DNA from: Desulfosarcina sp.
Lineage (GTDB): Bacteria > Desulfobacterota > Desulfobacteria > Desulfobacterales > Desulfosarcinaceae
NCBI GenBank assembly: GCA_030642405.1
Contig: DAOWNV010000109.1
Location: 1-8,283 of the forward strand
Length of the DNA: 8,283 bases
Reading direction: 5' to 3'
A program made the translations under genes and the position numbers. Below are positions 1 through 5,931 of this stretch, in pieces. Each line of letters opens with the position of its first letter. The stretch's first letter is position 1. Under the pieces are notes generated by a model. It had not been told where the DNA came from. It was given only the letters and a program-made list of their open reading frames with translations, and searched no databases.

Positions 1-158
1 ACGGGTACGATCAATATTTTGTCGTCGGCCGTCCCCTCCAAGATTACTTCCTTCAAGGGATCGGATGCATCGGTAAACATGGTGATACGGGGGCTCACGC
101 AGCCGTACAAACAAAAAACTATTACAAGCAATGATAGTATTGTTCTGAAAATTCTCAT
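1..158 (-). CDS. sppA: Signal peptide peptidase SppA-like lipoprotein, N-terminal fragment
   Basis: Only the first 52 codons are inside the window; the gene runs off the left edge. The ATG at 158 has a GGAG Shine-Dalgarno at 165-168, six bases upstream. The protein begins MRIFRTILSLLVIVFCLYGC: a short basic start, a hydrophobic stretch and a Cys at residue 20 in a lipobox-like LYGC, so it is probably exported and lipid-anchored. The next part (ITMFTDASDPLKE, then EGTADDKILIVPV) resembles the start of SppA-family serine peptidases of deltaproteobacteria, where a short linker leads into the first beta strand of the protease fold. SppA enzymes degrade leftover signal peptides in the membrane. 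The catalytic residues are outside the window, so the family call rests on recall of the N-terminal pattern; another periplasmic lipoprotein remains possible. It starts 21 bases after the polA stop on the same strand, so the two may be cotranscribed. Confidence 0.6.
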   Translation of the reverse strand, partial: MRIFRTILSLLVIVFCLYGCVSPRITMFTDASDPLKEVILEGTADDKILIVP

Positions 159-179
159 CTTGTTCTCCAATTCATTTCC

Positions 180-2885
180 TTAGTGGGCTTCCGCCCAATT
201 ACTCCCCCACGCCATATTCACCTTCAACGGAACCGCCAGATCCCATACCCCCTCCATCTTTTCACGGACCAGCGCTTTTGCATCTTCCATCTCTTGGGCC
301 GGAACTTCGAAAATCATTTCATCATGTACGGAAAGCAGCATGGTCGTTTGCATCTGACTTTCTTTCAGCGATTGGGCCACTTGAATCATGGCCAGCTTGA
401 TCAGATCCGCCGCGCTGCCCTGGATCGGGGTGTTGACAGCGGTTCGCTCTGCAAATTGACGCACGTTGCGATTTCTACTGGTAATGTCGGGAAGTTGCCG
501 GATTCGACCAAGCAAAGTGCCGGTCCTATGGGTTTCATGGGCCGTTTCGATTGTTTTATCGATGAACGCTTTAACACCTTGGTAGCGGGAAAAATAGTTG
601 TCGATATAGGTTTGGGCCATCTTGTTGCTTATATCTAGCTCTTTTGCCAATCCGTATGCGCTCATGCCGTATATAATGCCGAAATTAATCGCCTTTGCCT
701 GTCTCCGCAAATCGTCGTTGATCATCTGGGGAAACTCCTGAAAGACTTCGGTGGCGGTACGAGTATGAATATCCTCATCCTCTTTAAACGCCTGGATTAG
801 AATGGGGTCCTTGCTGCAATGAGCCAGAATTCGTAGCTCTATTTGGGAGTAATCAGCTGAAAGCAACTGCCAGTCGTCTCGAGGAACAAAGGCCTTCCTG
901 ATCTCCCGTCCCGCCTCCGTACGAATGGGAATATTTTGCAAATTGGGATCACTGCTGCTCAAACGGCCGGTGGCTGCAACAGTCTGGTTGAAGGAGGTGT
1001 GGATTCGTCCCGTTTCCGGATGAATCAGCTCCAACAGCGCGTCCGAGTATGTGGACTTAAGTTTGGACAAGGTCCGGTGTTGCAATATAATGTCGGGCAG
1101 TTCATTGCTTTTCGCCAGTTTGGTGAGGACCTCCACATCGGTAGAATAGCCGGTTTTTTTCTTGGTTTTCTTCTGAACCGGCAGGTTCAATTTCTCAAAC
1201 AATATGCACCCCAGCTGCTGAGAGGAGTTGATGTTGAAGGTCTCACCTGCCAGGTCGTAAATCCGAGCTTTGAGGACTTCCAGTTGTTCGGCAAAGGATG
1301 TGCTAAGATCGCGCAGTCGATTTCGATCCACGCAGATACCGGTCATTTCCATGTCCAACAGTACGGGCAACAGGGGCATCTCCACCTGCTTCATCAGCTC
1401 CGTCAGTCCGTCTTCTTTAAGCAGAGGTACAAACACGTCGTAAGCAGCCAGGGTAATGGCTGCGTCTTCACAGGCGTAGGGGATCGCCTTTTCAATGGTC
1501 ACCTGATCGAAGGTGATCGCCCCTTTGCCTTTTCCAGCCACCTCGGTATAGCTGATATTTTTATGCCCCAGATAATCCAGGGCGATCTGGTCCAGGCCGT
1601 GGGCCCGTTTACCAGGGTTGATCAGATAAGAAGCAACCATCGTATCGAACTGAACACCTTCAAGTTCAACGCCATGTCGGCGCAGGACCATCCAGTCGTA
1701 CTTGATATTCTGACCGATTTTTTCTATCTTCGGGTCGGCCAGAATAGGTCGCAAACGGTTCAGTACAACATTTAAAGAAAGCTGTTCTGGAACACCCAGA
1801 TAGTTGTGCCCTACCGGAATGTACCAAGCCTGGGTGGAATTCAGGGAAAAAGAAAGTCCTACCAAGCGCGCCTTCATAGGATTTTTAGAGGTAGTTTCCG
1901 TATCTATGGCAAATCGATCGGCAACTTTCAGTTGGCCCACCAGTTCATCGAGGGCTTTTTCGTCCATGATGGCTTCATAGTGCCGGGTAATGCCCTCAGC
2001 ATTCTTAGCATAGGCCTGCTGCAATTGCCGGAACTCGAATTCGGCAAAAAGCTGTGTAAGGGCCTCATCGTCTACCTTTTTCGTTCGAAGCTCATCCTGA
2101 TCAAAGGTGACGGGTGAACTTCTGTCAATAGTAACCAGTTCCCGGCTCAGAAAAGCCTGATCTTTGAACGTTGCCAGTTTTTCCTTCTGCTTTTTAGCGG
2201 TAATCGTTTCGATACCTTCATATACACCTTCCATGCTGCCAAAGTTCTGGATTAATTTGACGGCGGTTTTTATACCGATACCGGGTATGCCGGGGATGTT
2301 GTCCGCCGTATCACCGGAAAAACCCATTACGTCGATCATCTGCCTGGGGGCCAGTTTGAATTCCTTTCTAATAGCATCGGTATTGATAACCTTGTCCTTC
2401 ATAGGGTCCCAGATGGTACACTGTTCGGTAACAAGTTGCATGAAATCCTTGTCTCCGGTTACCATAACCACCTGAAACCCTCTTTCTTCAGCAACTCCGG
2501 CCAAAGAGCCAATCAAATCGTCGGCCTCATACCCCGATTTTTCGAATACGGGAATGTTGAACGCTTCAGTCACTTTACGGATACAGGGAAGCTGTTGAAC
2601 CAGATCTTCGGGCATGGGCGGTCGGTTGGCCTTGTATGCCTCGTATTGTTCATGGCGGAAAGTTGGCCCTTTGGCGTCGAAAAACATAGCCACATATTCC
2701 GGTGTTCGATCCTGCATGAGCTTGATCAGCATCCGCGTAAACCCGAAGGTGGCGTTTGTAGGCAGGCCTTTGGAGTTGGATAACCCCCTAACCGCGTGAT
2801 AGGCACGGTAAATGTATGCGCTGCCGTCAATTAGATACAGTGTTGGACTTTCCTGCTCCTGGTTTATTTCAATTTGCGTTGACAC
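180..2885 (-). CDS. polA: DNA polymerase I, with 5'-3' and 3'-5' exonuclease domains
   Basis: Repair and Okazaki-fragment-processing polymerase, 901 residues from the chosen start (E. coli PolA has 928). The order is 5'-3' exonuclease (about 15-295; LIDGSAYIYR near 18, GYEADD 118-123, GDKDF 144-148, helix-hairpin-helix GDTADNIPG 191-199), 3'-5' exonuclease (about 315-490) and polymerase (about 500-901). The proofreading residues look intact: D328 and E330 in DTE, D397 in NIKYD, and Y470 and D474 in YACED. The polymerase has motif A with D678 (SADYSQIELR), the O-helix RRQAKAINFG with K731 and F735, then Y739, and motif C VHDE with D855 and E856. All three activities are therefore predicted. 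I chose the GTG at 2883-2885 because AGGAG sits seven bases upstream. The in-frame ATG at 2930 has no Shine-Dalgarno and lies next to the putative -10 box. It is divergent from the small zinc-protein gene and followed closely by the sppA-like gene. Confidence 0.97.
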   Translation of the reverse strand: MSTQIEINQEQESPTLYLIDGSAYIYRAYHAVRGLSNSKGLPTNATFGFTRMLIKLMQDRTPEYVAMFFDAKGPTFRHEQYEAYKANRPPMPEDLVQQLPCIRKVTEAFNIPVFEKSGYEADDLIGSLAGVAEERGFQVVMVTGDKDFMQLVTEQCTIWDPMKDKVINTDAIRKEFKLAPRQMIDVMGFSGDTADNIPGIPGIGIKTAVKLIQNFGSMEGVYEGIETITAKKQKEKLATFKDQAFLSRELVTIDRSSPVTFDQDELRTKKVDDEALTQLFAEFEFRQLQQAYAKNAEGITRHYEAIMDEKALDELVGQLKVADRFAIDTETTSKNPMKARLVGLSFSLNSTQAWYIPVGHNYLGVPEQLSLNVVLNRLRPILADPKIEKIGQNIKYDWMVLRRHGVELEGVQFDTMVASYLINPGKRAHGLDQIALDYLGHKNISYTEVAGKGKGAITFDQVTIEKAIPYACEDAAITLAAYDVFVPLLKEDGLTELMKQVEMPLLPVLLDMEMTGICVDRNRLRDLSTSFAEQLEVLKARIYDLAGETFNINSSQQLGCILFEKLNLPVQKKTKKKTGYSTDVEVLTKLAKSNELPDIILQHRTLSKLKSTYSDALLELIHPETGRIHTSFNQTVAATGRLSSSDPNLQNIPIRTEAGREIRKAFVPRDDWQLLSADYSQIELRILAHCSKDPILIQAFKEDEDIHTRTATEVFQEFPQMINDDLRRQAKAINFGIIYGMSAYGLAKELDISNKMAQTYIDNYFSRYQGVKAFIDKTIETAHETHRTGTLLGRIRQLPDITSRNRNVRQFAERTAVNTPIQGSAADLIKLAMIQVAQSLKESQMQTTMLLSVHDEMIFEVPAQEMEDAKALVREKMEGVWDLAVPLKVNMAWGSNWAEAH

Positions 2886-2920
2886 CAGACAACTCCTGCT
2901 TAGATTAAAATTCCTAATAT

Positions 2921-2949
2921 ATGGTAGCATTTAGCCAACCAAACGACAA
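2921..2949 (-). promoter_or_regulatory. Candidate sigma-70-type promoter for polA
   Basis: On the minus strand, TTGTCG (complement of 2944-2949) and TACCAT (complement of 2921-2926) are separated by 17 bases, each matching four of six consensus positions. Transcription would start near 2914, about 30 bases before the GTG start at 2885. If real, it excludes the longer ATG start at 2930. Match quality is only moderate. Confidence 0.35.
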
Positions 2950-2966
2950 GAGATCAGTAGAAAACA

Positions 2967-3191
2967 ATGAACGACTCTTCCACGGGGAAAAAACGTCGAT
3001 CCCGACGACGGAACAAAGGACCCCAAATCTGCCATTGCTGCACACGGGAAATGCCCTTTTGCTGGCGCTGTAGATGTGGTTTCATGATCTGTCAGGAATG
3101 TATGTATGAAAATGTATGGGGTATGTCCTGCAACGGAATTACATGGCAGTGCCCGGACTGTGGGGGACAAAACGGATTTGGAAACCAATGA
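2967..3191 (+). CDS. Small cysteine-rich, probable zinc-binding protein
   Basis: A 74-residue protein I cannot name. The N-terminus is strongly basic (KKRRSRRRNKG, residues 8-18). The rest carries 11 cysteines at 22, 24, 25, 32, 35, 37, 42, 45, 55, 62 and 65. Four C-x2-C pairs (22/25, 32/35, 42/45, 62/65) are what is needed for two structural zinc sites, as in zinc ribbons or cross-brace fingers. The core WRCRCGFMICQECM and the tail WQCPDCGGQNGFGNQ look like constrained sequence, not chance. The basic tail suggests contact with nucleic acid, which is inference. The ATG at 2967 has only a weak ribosome site (AGAGAT about 11 bases upstream). The gene is divergent from polA with an 81-base gap to the polA GTG, so shared regulation is possible, and it ends 41 bases from the convergent fetB stop. 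An iron-sulfur protein is an alternative reading of the cysteines. Confidence 0.75.
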   Translation: MNDSSTGKKRRSRRRNKGPQICHCCTREMPFCWRCRCGFMICQECMYENVWGMSCNGITWQCPDCGGQNGFGNQ

Positions 3192-3232
3192 TGAAGGAAC
3201 TCGGCCTCTTCACCACGAGCGAAAAAATAATC

Positions 3233-4024
3233 TCATGGTTTTAACAGCAACTGCTGCGCCGGACCGAAACATCGTCCCCGTACAATATATAAAACCGCTA
3301 CAACAGAAATGGCTGTGGATGCGACAATCATGAACATCACCACGATCTGGTAGCGAACGGCAAGCATGGGATCGGCACCTGATAAGATCTGACCGGTCAT
3401 CATCCCCGGCAAAAAAACCAGCCCCACACCGGCCAGCGAATTGATGGACGGGATCATTCCAGCCTTCAAGGCATCCCTGACTGTCTGCCTGCTGGCTTCC
3501 TCCGAAGTGGCCCCTAAACACAAACGCATTTCGACTTCCTCTCGTTTGGTTTTCAGGTCCGAGAAAAGGCGCTCAAGAGAAAGGCTCAAGGCTGTCATGG
3601 AGTTACCCACGATCATTCCCGCCAGTGGGATGAAGTACTGCGGCCGCCACCATGGCTCCACACCGATGATAACGCCCGTGACAATTGCCGATACAGCAGT
3701 ATAGGTGACCATCATGCTTAAAAAAGCCGGAACGATGAATGGCACTTGCCGCTCTTTTATGTTTCCCCGAACAATGCGGCAGGCAAAGACAACCATTGTG
3801 GCAAACATTGTGAGAACGATCCAGAGCGACTGCACATCGAAGATGATCCGGAGCACATAACCCATGGCCAGAAGCTGCAGAACACAACGCACAGTTCCGA
3901 TCATAAGATCTTTTTCAAGCTGCAGTTTGTTCCATACGGAAATGACTCCGGCCATCACAACAAAAAACGCGGCAATGGAAAGCTCAAACCCGCTGATATC
4001 CAAAGCACCCTGCATTATCGTCAT
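3233..4024 (-). CDS. fetB: FetB/UPF0014-family ABC transporter permease
   Basis: Inner-membrane permease, 263 residues (E. coli FetB/YbbM is about 259). Partner of the FetA-like ATPase encoded just upstream; the E. coli pair is linked to iron export and oxidative-stress resistance, and related plant proteins to aluminium tolerance. Hydrophobic segments lie near residues 12-31, 41-62, 66-84, 95-120, 130-150, 195-215 and 222-248. Family marks are RCVLQLLAMGYVL (46-58), PLAGMIVGNSM with a following LERLF (133-154), the charged cytoplasmic loop KTKREEVEMRLCLGAT (158-173) that probably meets the ATPase, and LPGMMTGQILSGADP (205-219). The start ATG at 4024 overlaps the fetA stop (ATGA), indicating translational coupling and one operon. 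The substrate cannot be read from sequence: iron export is inferred from family. It converges on the small cysteine-rich gene with no clear terminator between them. Confidence 0.88.
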   Translation of the reverse strand: MTIMQGALDISGFELSIAAFFVVMAGVISVWNKLQLEKDLMIGTVRCVLQLLAMGYVLRIIFDVQSLWIVLTMFATMVVFACRIVRGNIKERQVPFIVPAFLSMMVTYTAVSAIVTGVIIGVEPWWRPQYFIPLAGMIVGNSMTALSLSLERLFSDLKTKREEVEMRLCLGATSEEASRQTVRDALKAGMIPSINSLAGVGLVFLPGMMTGQILSGADPMLAVRYQIVVMFMIVASTAISVVAVLYIVRGRCFGPAQQLLLKP

Positions 4025-4680
4025 AAGGCCACCTTCCCGTTCTGAATGCTTATCTCCACCATAGGGACATCACGTGGTGAAAAGCCGTCATGGGTCACCA
4101 TGACAATGGTCGCACCGTTTTTGCAGAGTTCTTCCGCCATTTGCACCACAACCGCTGTGCTCTCACTGTCAAGGGACGCAGTTGGTTCGTCCAAAAGCAG
4201 TGTGTCGGGACCGGTAATCAATGCGCGTGCCAGACACAACCGCTGCCGCTGTCCCACGGACAAAGCGGCGGCACGTTCATCCAGGCCAACGCCGCCGAGA
4301 AGCAGCTCGTCGAGTCGCATCGAAAGTTTTTTGTCTGAAGGAGAGGCCAGCCCTTTGTTCACACCAAAGGTAAAAGGGGTTAGCAGCGTTTCACGAACAG
4401 TGATGTCCGAAACCACAGGCACCTGCTGAAGATAGGCCACCTGTTGCCTCAACCGGGGCGGATCGTAATTCGACAGGGGGCGCCTGCGATAATAGATGAC
4501 CCCGGACTGTGGTTCTTCCAGACGATTCATCAGCCGCAGAAGTGTGGATTTGCCGGCACCCGAAGGTCCACGAACCACGGCAAAAGCGCCAACCGGTATG
4601 GAAAAATCCTGGTTTTTCAAAACCTTCCTGCCGCCGGGCCAGGTGAAAGAGACGTTTTCAAAAACAAAAGCACCGTCCAT
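4021..4680 (-). CDS. fetA: FetA-like ABC transporter ATPase
   Basis: Cytoplasmic ATP-hydrolysing subunit of the transporter with FetB, 219 residues (E. coli FetA/YbbL about 225). Visible motifs in order: Walker A GPSGAGKST (38-46), Q-loop YLQQ (83-86), signature LSVGQRQRL (140-148), Walker B LLLDEPT with the catalytic Glu (161-167), D-loop SLD (169-171) and H-loop His197 (VTHD). All catalytic positions are present. The signature reads LSVGQ in place of the usual LSGGQ, a tolerated but noticeable change. The assignment to FetA over other small ABC ATPases rests mainly on the overlapping FetB-type permease gene downstream. The ATG at 4680 has only a weak site of its own (TAGG five to eight bases upstream), but a short frame with a perfect Shine-Dalgarno ends four bases before it, so translation may depend on coupling to that frame. 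Confidence 0.87.
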   Translation of the reverse strand: MDGAFVFENVSFTWPGGRKVLKNQDFSIPVGAFAVVRGPSGAGKSTLLRLMNRLEEPQSGVIYYRRRPLSNYDPPRLRQQVAYLQQVPVVSDITVRETLLTPFTFGVNKGLASPSDKKLSMRLDELLLGGVGLDERAAALSVGQRQRLCLARALITGPDTLLLDEPTASLDSESTAVVVQMAEELCKNGATIVMVTHDGFSPRDVPMVEISIQNGKVAL

Positions 4681-4684
4681 AAAC

Positions 4685-4759
4685 CTAAACGCCTGAATAG
4701 ATGATTGGAATCCAGCGATCGGATGGAAAAATCCATCGCCCCGGGTTGCTTCTACACAT
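4685..4759 (-). CDS. Candidate 24-residue leader peptide (uORF) of fetA
   Basis: A short frame with ATG at 4759 and stop TAG at 4685-4687. It has a perfect AGGAGG (complement of 4764-4769) four bases upstream, far stronger than the fetA ribosome site. It ends four bases before the fetA ATG and is in a different frame, so it is not a fetA extension. The peptide starts MCRSNPGRW and ends PIIYSGV, with three Arg, two Trp and one Cys; I recognise no known leader. A hairpin lies inside it (see 4722-4737). The arrangement fits translational coupling or leader-mediated control of fetAB. It could also be a chance frame beside a purine-rich site. Confidence 0.4.
   Translation of the reverse strand: MCRSNPGRWIFPSDRWIPIIYSGV
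4722..4737 (-). promoter_or_regulatory. Small hairpin inside the fetA leader
   Basis: GATGGA (4722-4727) and TCCATC (4732-4737) are perfect complements around a four-base loop. In the fetA transcript this forms a 6-bp stem with a UUUU loop within the first half of the leader frame. An alternative outer pairing, GCGAT with ATCGC, is available nearby. It may tune leader translation, but it is short enough to arise by chance. Confidence 0.25.
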
Positions 4760-4864
4760 TTTTCCTCCTGCCCGAGATAAGGATATAATCAATAGGTAAA
4801 TGGTCTATCATTTATATTCTTTTAATATCGTAAACTATTTCGTTGTTGCCGTCTACCAGCATTT

Positions 4865-4893
4865 TTGACTTTTCAAAACGGACTCAATAGTAT
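4865..4893 (+). promoter_or_regulatory. Candidate sigma-70-type promoter for the sirtuin gene
   Basis: TTGACT (4865-4870, five of six consensus positions) and TAGTAT (4888-4893, four of six) are separated by exactly 17 bases. The predicted start near 4900 leaves a leader of about 57 bases before the sirtuin ATG. It is the best promoter-like pair in this 277-base divergent region. A perfect TATAAT at 4784-4789 lacks a good -35 partner. Confidence 0.45.
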
Positions 4894-4898
4894 ACTAT
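4887..4898. promoter_or_regulatory. 12-base palindrome overlapping the sirtuin -10 box, possible operator
   Basis: ATAGTATACTAT is perfectly self-complementary and covers the putative -10 element. Its position suits a repressor that blocks polymerase binding. It is A/T-rich and short, so chance is possible, and no regulator gene lies in the window. Confidence 0.25.
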
Positions 4899-4957
4899 AC
4901 GTTGAATTCCCGATCTAAATTCCTTTTAAGTACCACCATCATCATGGAGGTGTGGAT

Positions 4958-5770
4958 ATGTCTAATCTTATGGATAAGGCTGTTGAAGCAATTGGAAAAG
5001 GTGGGTATGGAACAGCGCTCACTGGAGCCGGCATTTCGGCGGAAAGCGGAATCCCTACCTACAGAGACCCGGGCAATCTTTACGACCAGTATGATCAGGG
5101 AAAACAAGGAGGCATGCTTGGTGTTCTTATGACTAATCCTGAAAAAGCACCTGAGATATTGAGCACCTTTTTCAATAAACTTCAGGAAGCCAAGCCAAAT
5201 ACCGGACATATAGGGCTGGTAGAACTGGAAAAAATGGGTCTGTTGAAATCGGTAATCACTCAAAATGTAGACGGACTTCATCGACTGGCAGGCAATTCGA
5301 AAGTTTTAGAGCTTCATGGCAGCATCTACCGCATGCTTTGTACTGTTTGTGGTATAAAAAAGCAGATGGAACAAAATGATCTTTTTGCTATTGCAGACGA
5401 AATACCAAACAAACTTGGCACTATCACATCAATTACCGAAATAATGACAGGCATCCTGCCCCCATGTTCCTGCGGAGGGCCACAACGTTTTGACTTTGTG
5501 AGCTTTGGCGAGTCAGTTCAGGAACTGAATGAGGCGGTTCTCGATGTAACCTCTTGCAGCTGGATGCTCATTGTGGGAACATCAGGTGTAGTTCATCCAG
5601 CGGCAACGCTCCCTACTTACGCAAAAAACAATGATGCGTTCCTCATCGAGATTAATCCAAAGGAGAGCGACCTTACTTCACAGTGTGACATATTTCTGAA
5701 GGGATCAGCCGGTCAGGTGGTTCCCGAACTTGTTAACGCTCTTAAAAAAGCAGGAGTCGGGAACAAATAG
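4958..5770 (+). CDS. Sir2-family NAD+-dependent protein deacylase (sirtuin)
   Basis: Cytoplasmic enzyme expected to remove acyl groups from protein lysines, using NAD+ and releasing nicotinamide and O-acyl-ADP-ribose. It has 270 residues from the chosen ATG; GGAGGT (4946-4951) is six bases upstream, while the in-frame GTG at 4952 abuts that site. Motifs: GAGIS (23-27), IPTYRDP (32-38, where most family members have IPDFRS or similar), TQNVDGLH (101-108), catalytic His120 in ELHGS, zinc cysteines C128, C131, C170 and C172 (C-x2-C then C-x-C), FGE (183-185), GTSGVVHPAA (207-216) and INP (232-234). All key residues are present. At the positions of E. coli CobB Tyr92 and Arg95, which favour succinyl groups, I align Phe72 and Leu75, so a deacetylase or other non-succinyl deacylase is more likely. 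It lies upstream of an acyl-CoA ligase gene on the same strand, a plausible substrate. No terminator is visible between them. Confidence 0.93.
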   Translation: MSNLMDKAVEAIGKGGYGTALTGAGISAESGIPTYRDPGNLYDQYDQGKQGGMLGVLMTNPEKAPEILSTFFNKLQEAKPNTGHIGLVELEKMGLLKSVITQNVDGLHRLAGNSKVLELHGSIYRMLCTVCGIKKQMEQNDLFAIADEIPNKLGTITSITEIMTGILPPCSCGGPQRFDFVSFGESVQELNEAVLDVTSCSWMLIVGTSGVVHPAATLPTYAKNNDAFLIEINPKESDLTSQCDIFLKGSAGQVVPELVNALKKAGVGNK

Positions 5771-5931
5771 CCGCAGCTTATCCAAACTTAAACAACAGGC
5801 GATGATTATGCGCCGAACTTCAGAATTGCCTTTGATGACCCAGCAGTGCTGATGATAGTTCTGATTTCAACCCATTAATCTCAACATATTTTTTTTTGCA
5901 CATTACCAAAAATTGAAAAAGGAGAACGTTA

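Noticed and set aside
936..1775. 279-codon plus-strand frame antisense to polA, and similar long frames opposite fetA and fetB
   Set aside because: They are shadows of well-supported genes: no family motifs, low-complexity composition, and start positions without ribosome sites.
3188..3244. 18-codon frame whose ATG overlaps the stop of the cysteine-rich gene (ATGA)
   Set aside because: Very short, no ribosome site at proper distance, no recognisable protein character, and it runs into the fetB 3' end on the other strand.
4784..4789. Perfect TATAAT as an alternative sirtuin promoter
   Set aside because: The best -35 match at 16-17 bases spacing is only about three of six, and it would give a leader of roughly 170 bases; the pair at 4865-4893 is better.
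5802..5852. 16-codon frame in the sirtuin-ligase gap, beginning MIMRRTSE
   Set aside because: No Shine-Dalgarno sequence, too short, no recognisable content.
5889..5897. Run of nine T as a possible terminator after the sirtuin gene
   Set aside because: No G/C-rich stem precedes it; the nearby CAGCAGTGCTG near-palindrome has a one-base loop and cannot fold as a hairpin.
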